Below, piece after piece: positions 35,001 to 46,770 of a stretch of 64,000 bases of DNA; within the stretch, counting starts at the first letter, position 1, and each line of letters opens with the position of its first letter. The notes below the pieces were generated by a model. That model did not search any database, was not told where the DNA came from, and worked only from the letters and a program-made list of their open reading frames with translations. The translations under genes and the position numbers were made by a program. Origin of the DNA: Leuctra nigra (Eukaryota; Arthropoda; Insecta; Plecoptera; Leuctridae); assembly GCA_934045905.1 (NCBI GenBank), contig OW203773.1:16727246-16791245 (forward strand), given 5' to 3'.

Positions 35001-37223
35001 TACAACACATTTTAAATAAAATCCGGATGGTTTTTGGAAGGCAATGTAAATTAAAAGGAACTTAGTTAAGATTAACTAGCTGAGCCACCTGGTGTTTATA
35101 GTGCTGGTGGGAAGGAGTATGACGGGTGATGAAATTTACGCTACCCGCCTTACTCGCCTATGTACACGGATAGCATGGGCCGGCCTATACCTGGCATCTC
35201 CACCTCTCTGCCTCTCCCTGACAGGTCAACTTAATGTTTACATTTGTTTGTTCATGGCAAATACGATCGATGTCCATTTAGTATTGTTGTCTTCTTCTAT
35301 AGGTACTTGTAAACAGTTATCGAGCTTGCATTTTAATTAGTCCACTGATCTTATTTAGTGATTATTATATTGTTTTGTGATGTTGCTGTGGAAGATAATA
35401 TTTTCATATTTTCAAACCAGGAAACAACTTCGTGCTATTGCCTAGATACTTGAAGAATATTATTGTATTGCCGATGTAAACAAGCCAGATCACTTTCGTA
35501 TATAACGTTCGCATCAAAACCAATGTTTATTTTATTAGTGTCAGATTAGGAGGAACATCAGTTTCAGTTTCATTTATTTCCATTAAACAATGTCACTTGA
35601 TGAGACTTTGACTCACAGTTTGGAAATAAATCATGACAATTTAAAAGCGTTTTATTATTCTAACTTTTTAACGTAAGCATTGTTGGGTGATGAAATGAAA
35701 TTTAAATCTCTCATACCCACAGATTTCCATTAATTTACACACCTATAAATACACCTTGCATGGACCCTTTAGTGTAGTTTCTTGTTTATTGTAACCGAGC
35801 TTCTAAGATTGACAGATTACAACATCTGAAATAATGAAATAATTTTGACTAAGTTGTAAACACCTAATATACCTAGTAATGGAGCCATTTTGTGTGGTTT
35901 CTTGTTTCGTAACTGAACCATCAAGATTGACAAATTAGCATAATTAAAATATTAAATTTATTTTAGAAACTTAAAGTTGTGATCACGTAATGGATGCACG
36001 TAATGGAGCCTTTTTGTGTGGTTTCTTGTTTCGTGTTGTTCTTGTTTCTTGTTGAGCCACCAATATTGACAAATTAACTCTATTTTAAATAATTAAATAA
36101 GTGTGACAAATGAAAAGTTGTATATACTGAATATTGGTAATGGAGCCTTTACTGTATTTTACTATTTACTTAATTAACTGAATTTTACATAATTAAATTA
36201 TTCGAATAAATTAAAAGCTGGGACAACCTTGTGCACCCAGTGATGGAGCCTTTTTTGTGTGGTTTCTAGTTTAGTAACTGAGCCACCAAGATTCTGTTGA
36301 TTAGCATGACCACGAATTGTTTTATTGCACAACTTTACGTACAACGTATACATTGACAATCATTATTAGAGTCCAATGAGAATAATATTAAAAAGAGTTG
36401 CTATGTAATCGTTGAATGTATTCGGATTAACATTTTGAATATATACACAAGAAGGTTAAACATTTTTTAAGTAAATAAAAAGATAAAAAATAAAACGTTT
36501 GTTACGGGGATCGAACCCGGCAACGCCGTGATCGAAGTCACTTGCCTCATGTGACCGAGCCAATTCGCCACACTGATTTATAAACCTGTGTAGTATATCA
36601 AAGAAGAAAGGTGGAGCGTAAAACGACGTGCGCAATTCCTGATTCCCTGATATCTTCAGTGTTCACGATGGCAACCGGCGTGCCGCGATGGCGATGTTTC
36701 TGTCTATTGATGATCTTCACAGCATCCCCGGACCTCTCATTTGAATATATATCCATGAAGGTATCATCGCTTATACAAATTAAAAAATAATATATGAAAA
36801 AAGAAGTTTTCCGGGATCGGGAATCGAACGTGTTATGCAGATGTCGAAGCCAGCTGCCTTCCTAACATGAGCTATCAGTCCGATGGGAATTAGAGCCGCT
36901 GTTTAGTGTATCAAAGAAGAAGGGCGGAACGTAAATATTGATAATTTTCCCACTTCCGGTTTAAATTTATTGATTTTTCTTGAAGTGGAGTGTCTAGCAA
37001 TACATTGTCTTTATTGTTGCCAAATTTCAAAACTCTCGATGGACCCGTTTGACTTTTAAAATATTTAAAATTTAAAATTGTAATAACTTCACTTCCGGTC
37101 AAAGTGTTTCAGATTTTCTTTCAAAGGGCACTGCTATAAATATGACTCTATGTCTCTGCCAAATTTCAACTCTCTAGACCAAACCGTGTAACCTGTGGAG
37201 ATGGACAAACCAACCGGCCGTGC

Positions 37224-37268
<45 letters not shown>

Positions 37269-38337
37269 ATGAAAGTCAATCCTTGCATGTTTGAGGCCCA
37301 AAATTCACCCCGAAGGGATGATCGCAGCACTTTGATATTTGGTTAGGTGTTGTCAGGTGGCTAAATATACCCGATAACCATGGTTTTCAACTTTCATTTC
37401 TAAATGCTTGCATGCGTACTGACACCCCGAAATCGGGCCCGAAGCGCTTGCAGTATAAGTCTGGTAGTAGCTCGCACGTTGTATTAGAGCGGTGCTTGGC
37501 AGCGTCGAGCTAGCGCCCGACTAGATTGTTGAAAAACACTAATAGATATGAGGATCACGGTACTGCATATTTTTTTTTTGCAAAGCAGAGCTATCTAGAT
37601 AATTTAAAATGTGGTCTATTGCATGGCAGTGGCGACGGTTTGTTCCGATGAAAGTGCTGGTGGCCCTGATAAGGGCCGTTCGCGACGTTTCGAAGGTCTT
37701 TGAAACGTTGCGAACGGCCCTTATCAGGGTCACCAGCACTTTCATCGGAACAAACCGTCACCAACTGCCATGCAATCACCCGATGGTTCCGAAAACGTCC
37801 ACGACATTAAATAATAAATTTAAATAATTTTTTTAAATAATTTTAAATAATTTTAAGCATTGAAATAATATTTATAATGTCTGGCCCCCTCACGAAATTT
37901 CACCCTGGATATGCCCTTGTATGCATAAATTATATAACGTTTTATCATTCTGTAAAAATATTAAAAATACGCCGCAAAATACAATGAAGAAAATAAATAT
38001 TCCTGATCCGTTAGTAATTCTGTATTCAGTATGGTGTGATGTGTCAAGTGTTGATGGCCGAATGTTCATTCAAATGCGTTTTTCGTCAAATCATGTAATA
38101 TCAACTTAAATAATCATCATACGATACGATGATCAGGTAAATTTTTACTATTAATTTTTTAATTTCATTACTTTCTTTGTTCAATTAGGTAAATTATTCC
38201 TTTCCCCTGGGCAGTGGGAAGAAAGAATAATTCCCACAAATTTTTGAGACTTCAAAAAAAGAATGGTCTTGAGTATGGTTTTACTTACGGGTCATCAAAG
38301 CCAGGAATACCATCAATACCAAGTAAATCAGTTTCAT
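32077..38337 (-). CDS. Probable small secreted cysteine-containing peptide, two exons
   Basis: Joined minus-strand exons 38337-38289 and 32183-32077 give 156 nt, a 51-residue precursor. Exon 1 is a textbook signal sequence (MKLIYLVLMVFLALMT) ending at donor c|gtaagt. Exon 2 follows acceptor gatttcag in matching phase and reads on through SCASWFNVC, then a third cysteine in RKCYEAL, to a TGA. AATAAA follows at 32003-31998. Upstream of the start, an arthropod-type initiator word (ctcagttt) lies about 35 bases before the ATG. Three cysteines remain, spaced C-x6-C-x10-C, with no dibasic or amidation site. I do not recognise the family. A short secreted peptide or peptide hormone-like product is an inference. 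A second frame is also open in exon 2, so the join needs transcript proof. Confidence 0.5.
32290..32433. repeat. Inverted cluster of 'ctggtcgaaaaa' words
   Basis: Four direct copies of ctggt(c)(g)aaaaaa (32307-32366) face two inverted copies tttttcgaccag (32393-32420). A stem-loop within the peptide-gene intron is possible. Confidence 0.6.
32711..33262. mobile_element. Foldback version of the intron MITE family
   Basis: Arms 32711-32915 and 33069-33262 are reverse complements (ctgcactctagtggtggag against its complement near 33223-33241). The right arm is homologous to 7420-7610. The loop is homologous to the middle of the cactaaaagt MITE, which suggests that a MITE end was duplicated in inverse orientation. 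Confidence 0.8.
33280..33430 (-). repeat. Dispersed repeat, inverted partner of 15891-16040
   Basis: gttcggctaccccac and tttcgacttgcc are complements of the words in 15891-16040. Confidence 0.55.
33836..34568. mobile_element. Foldback element with about 312-bp arms
   Basis: 33836-34147 and 34256-34568 are almost exact reverse complements, from atgttgtacaaaaac/gtttttgtacaacat to agctaggcgcattg/caatgcgccaagct. The 108-bp loop is purine-rich (aagaagaaggcaac). It lies in the intron of the peptide gene. The left neighbour (33745-33830) recurs inverted at 37535-37615. Confidence 0.9.
34569..35740. other. Unassigned intronic DNA
   Basis: Within the long intron of the peptide gene. No repeat or exon was recognised. 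An 82-codon plus-strand frame at 35092-35340 has no family likeness. Confidence 0.4.
35755..36310 (+). repeat. Five diverged tandem units of about 120 bp
   Basis: Each unit contains a form of taatggagcctttttgtgtg, ttcttgttt and a form of gagccaccaagattgaca (starts near 35760, 35878, 36000, 36138 and 36238). Units vary in length and are well diverged, so this is an old array. Confidence 0.7.
36495..36945 (-). mobile_element. Two tRNA-headed SINE-like units on the minus strand
   Basis: Minus-strand heads at about 36571-36503 and 36886-36815 have A-box-like tggctcggtcacatg / tagctcatgtta, an anticodon-like loop cttcga, and B boxes gggttcgatcccc / cgttcgattcccg. Each head is followed on the plus strand by gtatcaaagaagaa. 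The acceptor stem does not pair, so these are not functional tRNA genes. Confidence 0.6.
36946..37320 (-). repeat. Repeat body ending in an (AACT)n microsatellite
   Basis: It contains cacttccggt twice and tgccaaatttcaa twice, then about ten units of aact at 37226-37267. It is probably the body of the same retroposon as the tRNA-headed units. Confidence 0.5.
37618..37776. repeat. Near-perfect long hairpin of about 159 bp
   Basis: attgcatggcagt to gacgtttc pairs with gaaacgttgcgaac to actgccatgcaat around a loop of about 10 bases. It is GC-rich compared with its surroundings. It may be a MITE or a hairpin RNA source; it is too long and too fully paired for an ordinary microRNA precursor. Confidence 0.85.
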
Positions 38338-38726
38338 GTTCAAGAATGATTGCTGCAGTACAATTCTAAACTGAGTATATCACAACACCTAGAGGACTTT
38401 GAAGTATAAAGCAATATTTTATTAGAAACACTTAGAATTGAAAGTTTTCAAGTCATAAAATTGTAAAGGCATAGAATTTTAATCCTTACTGCAGGTAAAC
38501 GGTTGATTTTAACTGCTAATTGGGTTTTTATTTTTTAAGAGAATTTATGAAGGTATTAAATTACATAGTGCATACAATTTTAATCCTTACTGCAGGCTTA
38601 GACTAAGCTGCAGGTAAACTTAATCGATGACTATTAATGACGTAAATTAATTTTATTAATGACGAATTAATGACGTATATTAATTTTAACTGCTAATTGC
38701 GGTTTTATTTTTTCAGAGATTTTTTT

Positions 38727-38993
38727 TGTCTGGGGCTTAACGTCGCACTGTTCTGCAGCGAGGCTAATGGCGACGGATGAATGATTATGATGATGATTGG
38801 GAGATGATGGTGAAGATTAGGTAAGGATGGAAGGAGGCGGTCGTGGCCTATTAGTACGGAACCTTCCCAACATTTGCCTGTCGACTGAGGGAAAACCACG
38901 AAAAAACCCCAGTCAGGAAAAACGGCCGCGGAAATCGAACCCGGGCCTCCGGAATACAAGTTCAGAGCGTTAACGACTCACCCAACCTGTTCA
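38727..38993 (-). mobile_element. tRNA-derived SINE, near full-length, minus strand
   Basis: Reverse complement of the family: tgtctggggcttaacgtcgc, GAT-rich tract, catttgcctgtcgactgagg, then the B box region (gaaatcgaacccgggcctcc) and acccaacctgttc. It lies 390 bp upstream of the peptide-gene start. Confidence 0.88.
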
Positions 38994-40705
38994 AAATTTA
39001 ATGAAGGTATTAAATTCAATAGACTGCATACTTAAAAAATTATATTGCCGAATGGCTTGTTGATGTTAATCTTGTATTGAAATATTTTTCGTATTTTCAA
39101 AGAAATTTCAAAACATTTATGACTGATGCATAGATTGTCTTCTTAGCGATTCTTTCACAAGCATATCAATTCGCATGCAAATCGAAGGTCGCTTATCAAC
39201 GCGTTACACAGAGCGTTTTCCTATAGACACATAAACGACAGGTGTCATATCCGCACATATTGCTTCATTTTAATATCACGTTTTCTGATCTAGGTTACGT
39301 ATCTTCACAAGACCACTGTCACGCCAATCTGTCATCAATAATGCATTGGAAACAATCGATAAACAATGCAACCCAGTATTGTTGCACATATTCATAATAA
39401 AACAAGGGGTTGTGAAACCACGGCGTGCACTGCGTTGCATTCAGTAGGCTTTGGACTGCATAAAGTGCAAGTTGAAGTTATAGAGAACTTTGAGAAAGAG
39501 GACATTCGAAATTGTAGATTCGTACTTTTCTTTTGATCAGTTCTTTGTTTTAACAAATCAGAGTTGGGCGTAATTTAACTTGCAGATTCTTTATTAGTGC
39601 TATTTTAATTCAAAATTTAAGAATGTAATTTTATTTTCGTTTCTCGTATACGAAAGTAATGAAATATGGAATTGGAGAATATTAATTGATAATTGAGAAA
39701 TATGGGGAATAATTATATTTATTTAGTGTTCTGTGAAAGTTTCATAATTTTCACGAATATTATTATGTTAACAATCGTATATTTGTTTATTGGGGTATTT
39801 TCAGATTTTTGGGAGAACATTATAAATGAGTGAGGTGAGTTTGAATGATTTATTGATTAATTTTGAATTATTTAAAAAAAAAGATTGTACGTAAGTCGAT
39901 TTGCTCGAAATTTAATTTTAATTGATTTACCTACTTTTAAATCTGGCGAATCGTTTTTATTTTAATATTTGTTTTGATGTTGTATATTTTAAATAAATAA
40001 TTAATGACGATTTTTTTAATTTCAAATAAATTTTTCAACTATACATATGAACTATTTTTGAATACATGAGAACTGTAAATACACCAGATGACAGGTATTT
40101 AAATAATGATATAATAAATATTTAATCAAACACACAAGTTATAAAAAAAATACAAGTTGAACTTTCAGTTCCCTTTGTCAAGAAGACTGACTTCAGTTGA
40201 GCATTAGGACTGTAATCGAAGAGTTGTCGATAAAAGTCGCTCCAGTTCGCGTATTTGTGTTCGTAGTACACATGTTCAGTATGGAGCTAAACGACCAGAA
40301 TATGATACAAAGCATTTTAAAAATCTACAAAAATGAACCACTTTTGAAAGTGAACTATTACATCATAATGCTAATAATTATTCATTTATGATTTGAACGC
40401 AGTTTTTTGACGTGTCTATAACAAAATAATGAAACATAGTTTTCATTTGTGATTAAAACATTATAAGATACAACAATTTTTACAAAATGATTAAAAAACT
40501 ACGAAGTGTTAAAAGTTTCGCATGATAATGCTAATAATTATTAATTTATAAGTAAACGTAGTTTTTGGTCCATTTTAGAGGTGTGACTCAAGAAGAACAA
40601 ATAGCACATCAAAACCTTACAGGTGTCAGGAGTAAACTTGCTGATTTGTGAACTGAGAATATTCGACTTATGAATGTCACTTCTTTCTCGTGTGTGCTCA
40701 AGTAA
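38994..40705. other. Intergenic DNA with short repeats
   Basis: It holds a lone right end of the 'gagcgagcg' repeat (about 39188-39230: atcaacgcgttacacagagc) and a diverged direct repeat (40360-40410 and 40520-40570, with taatgctaataattatt). A possible 5' exon ends at 39834 (gag|gtgagt). No confident gene. Confidence 0.35.
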
Positions 40706-40853
40706 ATGACATCGCCGTTTGGAGATGTTGCAAGTGAAGAAGTCGACAAAGTGACGGACAAACGGAAAGCTCTTCTACTGAACGTGCTCAGAGTTGGTCG
40801 AGAAGCATGCAGTACTCAAGGTAGGTTACTCATTTATTATCACAAGAAAATAA

Positions 40854-41070
40854 GTACACTCCCCCAAATAATAAACGGTACTCGAAAGAAAATGAATTGA
40901 CTGATTAAGGTTTGATGGCATCATCCCATGAAGTCAGTGCTAACGCATTATCTAACTCTTTTAGGTGAGCTCTGATTTCATTGATAATAACAAGGATTGA
41001 TTGTCACGGAACCGGCCCAGCAGCCAACACGTTTTGTACCAAGTACCGTTTATTATTTGGATGAGTGTAC
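40854..41070. mobile_element. Short MITE
   Basis: gtacactcccccaaataata (40854) pairs with tattatttggatgagtgtac (ending 41070), and the stem continues through aacggtac/gtaccgtt. About 217 bp, no frame. Confidence 0.7.
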
Positions 41071-41852
41071 ATACGTATATGAAAAATTTACATAACATCC
41101 TTTTTATTAATACAGACCATTCTTCTAAAACTAATTGAGATATTTCGTAGATATTTAATGTACGAAATACGGTAGTGATTACTGATTTGGTAGTGCGGTA
41201 GTGACGGTAGGTAGTGATTGGTGTCAGATACGATTTCAAAAAATATGGTGTCCAGGTTAACAGGGGCTTTAATAAGCTATAATCTTGAAATATTTGCACA
41301 TCTATGAAAATAATTTTCATTTATTTAATCACTGTTTCCTTGAAGTTTCAGTTCCAAGGTCTGTAGAGCAGAAACTTGCAAACGCCCATCAAATTACATG
41401 CAATACGAAGCCAGAGCGTTTTCCTTGTCATAGTAACCTTTAGCACATTTCTTGTCTTTCAATTAAAGGAAAATGAGTGACCCGATTCAACGTTTTCCTC
41501 CTCGTGCTAAAAAATGTATTCAAATATTTTGTTCGCCCACAAACAGTCTATAGAAAAATAATTGATTTTATATACCTACTTATGTTGACTTATGCAAACA
41601 AAAAAAATTATGAGAATGTTACTTATTTTTTATTCCATTGACAATAAACAAATAACTCCTAGTTTCTTTATGAGTGGAAGAAAAATCTTACAAACATAGT
41701 TCATTTTTAATGAATGTAGATACAACTTGACTTGTTTCTTTGAGAATCAAGTGAACAAATGTTATTCAGCCGTCACATTACTGACAAGACACCGCACTTA
41801 ATGACCAGCCAACCTCTCACTGTAGGTACATCTCTTGCAGTTGCCTTCTGGG

Positions 41853-42620
41853 CAGTGGCGGTTTGTGCATGAGGCAAGGGAGGCTGTGCCTCCTCAAAAT
41901 TTTAGAGGAAAAAGGGAAAGCATCGTATTACAAAACTTAGAATTATATATAAATGTGAGGTTTTATTACATTTAAAATATTGCCCGTTTATATAAGTATT
42001 TCACTTGGCTAATTGGTTTGATATAGAGCCCCAAATACACGTTGTACGCGGACTGCAAGGGAGGCACATCAGCGGACAGCCGCTCACAGCCTATGAATTC
42101 ATCTAGGCGGGGAAGCCGGGGGAACACACACGCCAGCGAACAGCATGCAGGGTCACGTGACTTGAGTGGAGGCTGGCCTCTCGGCTGGATCACAGCGCAC
42201 AGAGGATGGAAATCACTTGCGAGAAAATGTTCAAATTGTCCAATTGGCCTGAAAATTTGCACACATATTCAAAACTACCTTACACATCTTTTCTACATAA
42301 TTTAGCAAAATTCATAAATCGGAAGTTACATTAAAAATTAGTAAATCAAAGCCATTATTAACAGATATTTTTCCACCTCATTTAAAATTCTTTAACTCCG
42401 AAAGTTATTAAAATAAAATTTTGACAAAATTACAGGTACTTGAAAACACATTTCGAAAGGCATCAATGCATATGAAATCGCACCAAATATTTTAGTTCAA
42501 ATTATACGAATTTTTAAACATGCTATAATTTGTGCACGAATTCCACATTTTATCTCTATTATTTTTGGTATAAAAATATGTGTGTGCCTCCCCACTTTTC
42601 GACCCCACAAACCGCCACTG
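41853..42620. mobile_element. hAT-type element, 8-bp target duplication
   Basis: Ends cagtggcggtttgtg and cacaaaccgccactg, a 15-bp perfect inverted repeat. cttctggg is duplicated at 41845-41852 and 42621-42628. It is 768 bp, without transposase. Confidence 0.93.
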
Positions 42621-42839
42621 CTTCTGGGAATAGTTATCACTTTTAAAATGTAATATAAACTGAAAAGGGAATATGCATGAATTCATTAAAAAAAACATAT
42701 TACAAAATAACAACGTATCTATGCTGGTATAGTTTATCTTCTTATCCACTCAATCTTTTGTTTCTGTGGTAATACATTTCATTGTATTTTCTTGTAATAA
42801 ATACATTTTTGGTCAGTCGATTGCGAAGAAGAATGCCCT

Positions 42840-44518
42840 ATTAGTGGAGTCAAGATGTCCTATATAATGGCAAATTAGTGCGTTTGTGATACCTTTCGTG
42901 AAAATTAGTACCCTTACTAATTCGAGTATGAGGAATCCAAAAATCAATGGCACCAACCTGAGAAATTAATACTTTCTGCGTAATTAGCATAATTAGCATA
43001 ATTAATAAACATAGATAAAAAGGTATATATAATTTTATAATATGGTCTTTATGAGTATCCATCGAAAGCTCGTCATGTCTACAATCCATATAAATCATAA
43101 AAAGTTTAATTTTTTCATTCACATAATAATTAACCGCATAATTAATTATTTTATAAAAATCGCCTTTCAACAAAAAGCTTAAAATGACCTTCTCAGATTT
43201 TGATAAAACTTGGTAGCATTAGTCACAAGCCCAAATAAAACATACGTATTTTTTGGTTTGTCCATTTATTGAGTACTTTTGGATTTCCAGGCCCTCAAAT
43301 AACCAAAATTTTGGTTTCCATTCCTTCACTCGAACTGTTCTGACTTTTACGCCGTTCGAGTAAGAAGATTCGTCTTTTTTTAATTTGGTTACTCTAATTA
43401 TTGGGTACTTATTATAGTATGGTCATTTAAGGGGAAAAAGTCAAAATTTTGGCTTCCAAAATGCCTATTCACAAAAACGTATTTTGTGTTGTAATATGTG
43501 TGTTGTACATTTGTAGCATCCACCTACTCCTTTCTTTCATAAATTAATATTTATCTCCATATATGCGCTCCGTGCAAACCGTGCGCCGTGGACCCACATG
43601 GAGCTGCGGGGGGGGGGGTCAACATTTTGTTTCTCTCGATCGTAATTTCTAGGATACAGATAATTGATATTTGGTCACCCTACAAATAACCCTGAATATT
43701 GGGAAATTCGTCCTCTCCCCCGTTAAGAAATGAGTCTGAATTTATCATTGCCCCCCCCCCCCCCTTCCTTAACACAGAAAAGTGTTTTTACATTAAGTAC
43801 CCATTGGCCATTGATTTGATAACAAAATTCCTTTCTTTGTACATTTAACCCATATTTCATCATAATGCATTGACAATTAGAAGAAATACGTTTTTGTGAA
43901 TAGGCATTTTGGAAGCCAAAATTTTGACTTTTTCCCCTTAAATGACCATACTATAATAAGAACCCAATAATTAGAGTAACCAAATTAAAAAAAACGAATC
44001 TTCTAACTCGAACGGCGTTAAAGTCAGAACAGTTCAAGTGAAGGAATGGAAACAAAAATTTTGATTATTTGAGGGCCTGAAAATCCAAAAGTACTCAATA
44101 AATGGACAAAACAAAAAATAAGTATGTTTTACTTTGGGCTTGTGACTAATGCTACCAAGTTTTATCAAAATCTGAGAGGGTCATTTTAAGCATTTTGTTA
44201 AATGGTGATTTTTATAAAATAATTAATTAAGCGATTAATTATTATGTGAATGAAAAAATTTAACATTTTATAATTTATATGGATTGTAATCATGACGAGC
44301 TTTCGATGGATACTAATAAAGACCATATTATAAAATTATATGTATTTATTATCTATGTTTATTAATTATGCTAATTATGCTAATTACGCAGAAAGTATTA
44401 ATTTCTTAGGTTGGTGCCATTGATTTTTGGATTCCTCATACTCGAATTAGTAAGGGTACCAATTTTCACGAAAGGTATCACAAATGCACTAATTTTAGAC
44501 ATCTTTACTCCACTATAT
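42840..44518. mobile_element. Large foldback element with about 640-bp arms
   Basis: 42840-43485 pairs with 43884-44518 (tggagtcaagatgtc against gacatctttactcca; agtgcgtttgtgatacc against its complement). The loop 43486-43883 is unrelated and contains G and C runs (43608-43617, 43752-43764). No transposase. Confidence 0.88.
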
Positions 44519-44695
44519 AGATTATGATGTGTAACATCTCCTGACATGATTAGATTAAAGTAAAAGAAACTTAATTGAATTGGTAAAATGTTAGAGGAAA
44601 TAAACGGCTATTATTTCGTCTCAGGTAGAACATGCTTTTTCACACTCAAAGGTTTGAATTTTCATTCATAAATATAAGATTTCAATTCAGTTGTA

Positions 44696-46770
44696 GGCCA
44701 AGCAACGAAGGCTAAAAACAGGCCGAACCCGGGACAAATTGCAAGATTTGTCTTTTTCATCAGACCTTATTCAGAAAAATTCGCTGATTACAACAAAAAA
44801 AAGTTTTACGCAGAGATGTGAAGGGAAATTGTCCACAATTACGTGTAAAGTTCAAATTTTGAGAACATAAAATATATTTTTTTAGAATCACAGAACACAT
44901 TTTGATATTTGTTTTCAATAAAAAGTATGTATTATATTAGGATACAATACTCGAAAAAAAATTGGGTGATAATATTAATTATTTTTGGATTTATTCAATG
45001 ATTTCATAAAATGACGTCATTTAAATAATTAGTCGTAGTGACGTAACTAAAGGAGCTAGAATAAATGTTTTTACGGGAAAATGTTGGTAATAAAGCCTAA
45101 TATTTTTGGTATGAATATGATCAAAAGTTCACCACGCATCTACTAATTGTTGTCAAACAAAATTTTAATCAAATTATATGAAAAATTAAACATCAATATA
45201 ACGCAATTATTGGCATAACGGCGGAACTGTTTGATCAGGAAATGTTGTCCCTTATAGAATTTTGGTGCCTGATAAAACCTAGCCCAGAGAGAGATTTGGG
45301 ACGCCATTTTGAAACCGGAAGTGGCATCATCTTGAAAACGGCTGAACCGATTATAACGGAACTGGTGGCAATCGACTACAACGGTCATATGACAAAACAG
45401 ATCAATAGTAAAACCAGAAATTGCCAATAACAAATACCGGAAATGACGACACAAGTATTCAAATTTCTTCTAAACCCCCTGTTCAACAATAAATACATTA
45501 TTCTGGCTTGTTATAATGTAATATATGAATTTATTTAAAAAAATCTATGTGGCATTGTTTTCAGTCGCCATTTTGAGAACCGGAAGTGATTCCATAGCTC
45601 CGAAACGTTTTTTTTATAAAATCTTTATTCACACATGTACATAGATTTACAATCACAGTTGATATATAAACAGAAAAAATGAATAATAAGAATACTTAGA
45701 AACTAATAAAGAAATCAGGGTCTTTAACTTCCAGGCAAAAGCAAACGTATTGGAATGAAATCAAATACCAATTAATTCAGTGGATACCACTCTGTGTCTG
45801 GAATTAGAAAAGGTTTTAAGCCTTATGCCGGCATAATTTTATGTTGGTACAGCATTATAACTAGGTACCAATATTTTTATTACCATGATATAACCATGTT
45901 AAAACTTATTATTTTATCATTATAAATAGCGACTTTTACAATTAAATTCATAAAGATATGCATTTATGTATTTATTTAATGTACTTATTGTTAAATAGGG
46001 AGTTTTAGAAGAATTTTGAATATTTGTACGTCATTTCCGGTATTTTTTATCAGTAATTTCTGGTTTTACTATTGATCTGTTCTGTCATATGACCGTTGGA
46101 GTCGATTGCCACCAGTTCCGTTATTATCGGTTCAGCCGTTTTCAAGATGATGCCACTTCCGGTTTCAAAATGGCGTCCCAAATCTCTCTTTGGGCTAGGT
46201 TTTATCAAGGGCCAAAATTCTATAAGTGACAACATTTTCTGATCAAACAGTTCCGCCGTTATGCCAATAATTGCGTTATATTGATGTTTAATTTTTCATA
46301 TAATTTGATTAAAATTTTGCTTGACAACAATTAGTAGATGCGTGGTGAACTTTTGATCATATTCATACCAAAAATATAAGGCTTTATTACCAACATTTTC
46401 CTGTAAAAACATTGATTCTAGCTCCTTTAGTTACGTCACTACGACTAATTATTTAAATGACGTCATTTTATTAAATAATTGAATTAATCCAAAAATAATT
46501 AATATTATCACCCAATTTTTTTTCGACTATTGTATCCTAATAAAATACATACCTTTTATTGAAAACAAATATCAAAATGTGTCCTGTGATTCTTAAAAAA
46601 AAAAATTATGTTCTCAAAGTTTGAACTTTACACGTAATTTTGGGCAATTTCCCTTCACATCTCTGCGTAAAACTTTTTTTTGTTGTAATCAGCGAACTTT
46701 TCTGAATAAGGTCTGATGAAAAAGACAAATCTTGCAATTTGTCCCGGGTTAAATGCTTCGTTGCTTGGCC
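44696..46770. mobile_element. Large foldback element with about 770-bp arms, TA-flanked
   Basis: Starts ggccaagcaacgaag and ends cttcgttgcttggcc, with TA on each outer side. The arms (about 44696-45470 and 45990-46770) are reverse complements. The loop contains a third, diverged copy of the arm word ccattttgagaaccggaagt (45571). Open frames inside (for example 45242-45430) occur in both arms and look like chance. Confidence 0.88.

Noticed and set aside
36503..36886. Functional tRNA genes
   Set aside because: B boxes and an anticodon-like loop exist, but the acceptor stems do not pair and there are two tandem repeat-like units.
37618..37776. microRNA precursor
   Set aside because: The stem is about 75 bp and almost fully paired, unlike the bulged 20-30 bp stems of typical precursors.
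45242..46235. Paired 60-codon frames in both arms of the 44696 element
   Set aside because: They are the same sequence in two inverted arms, without start context or family likeness.
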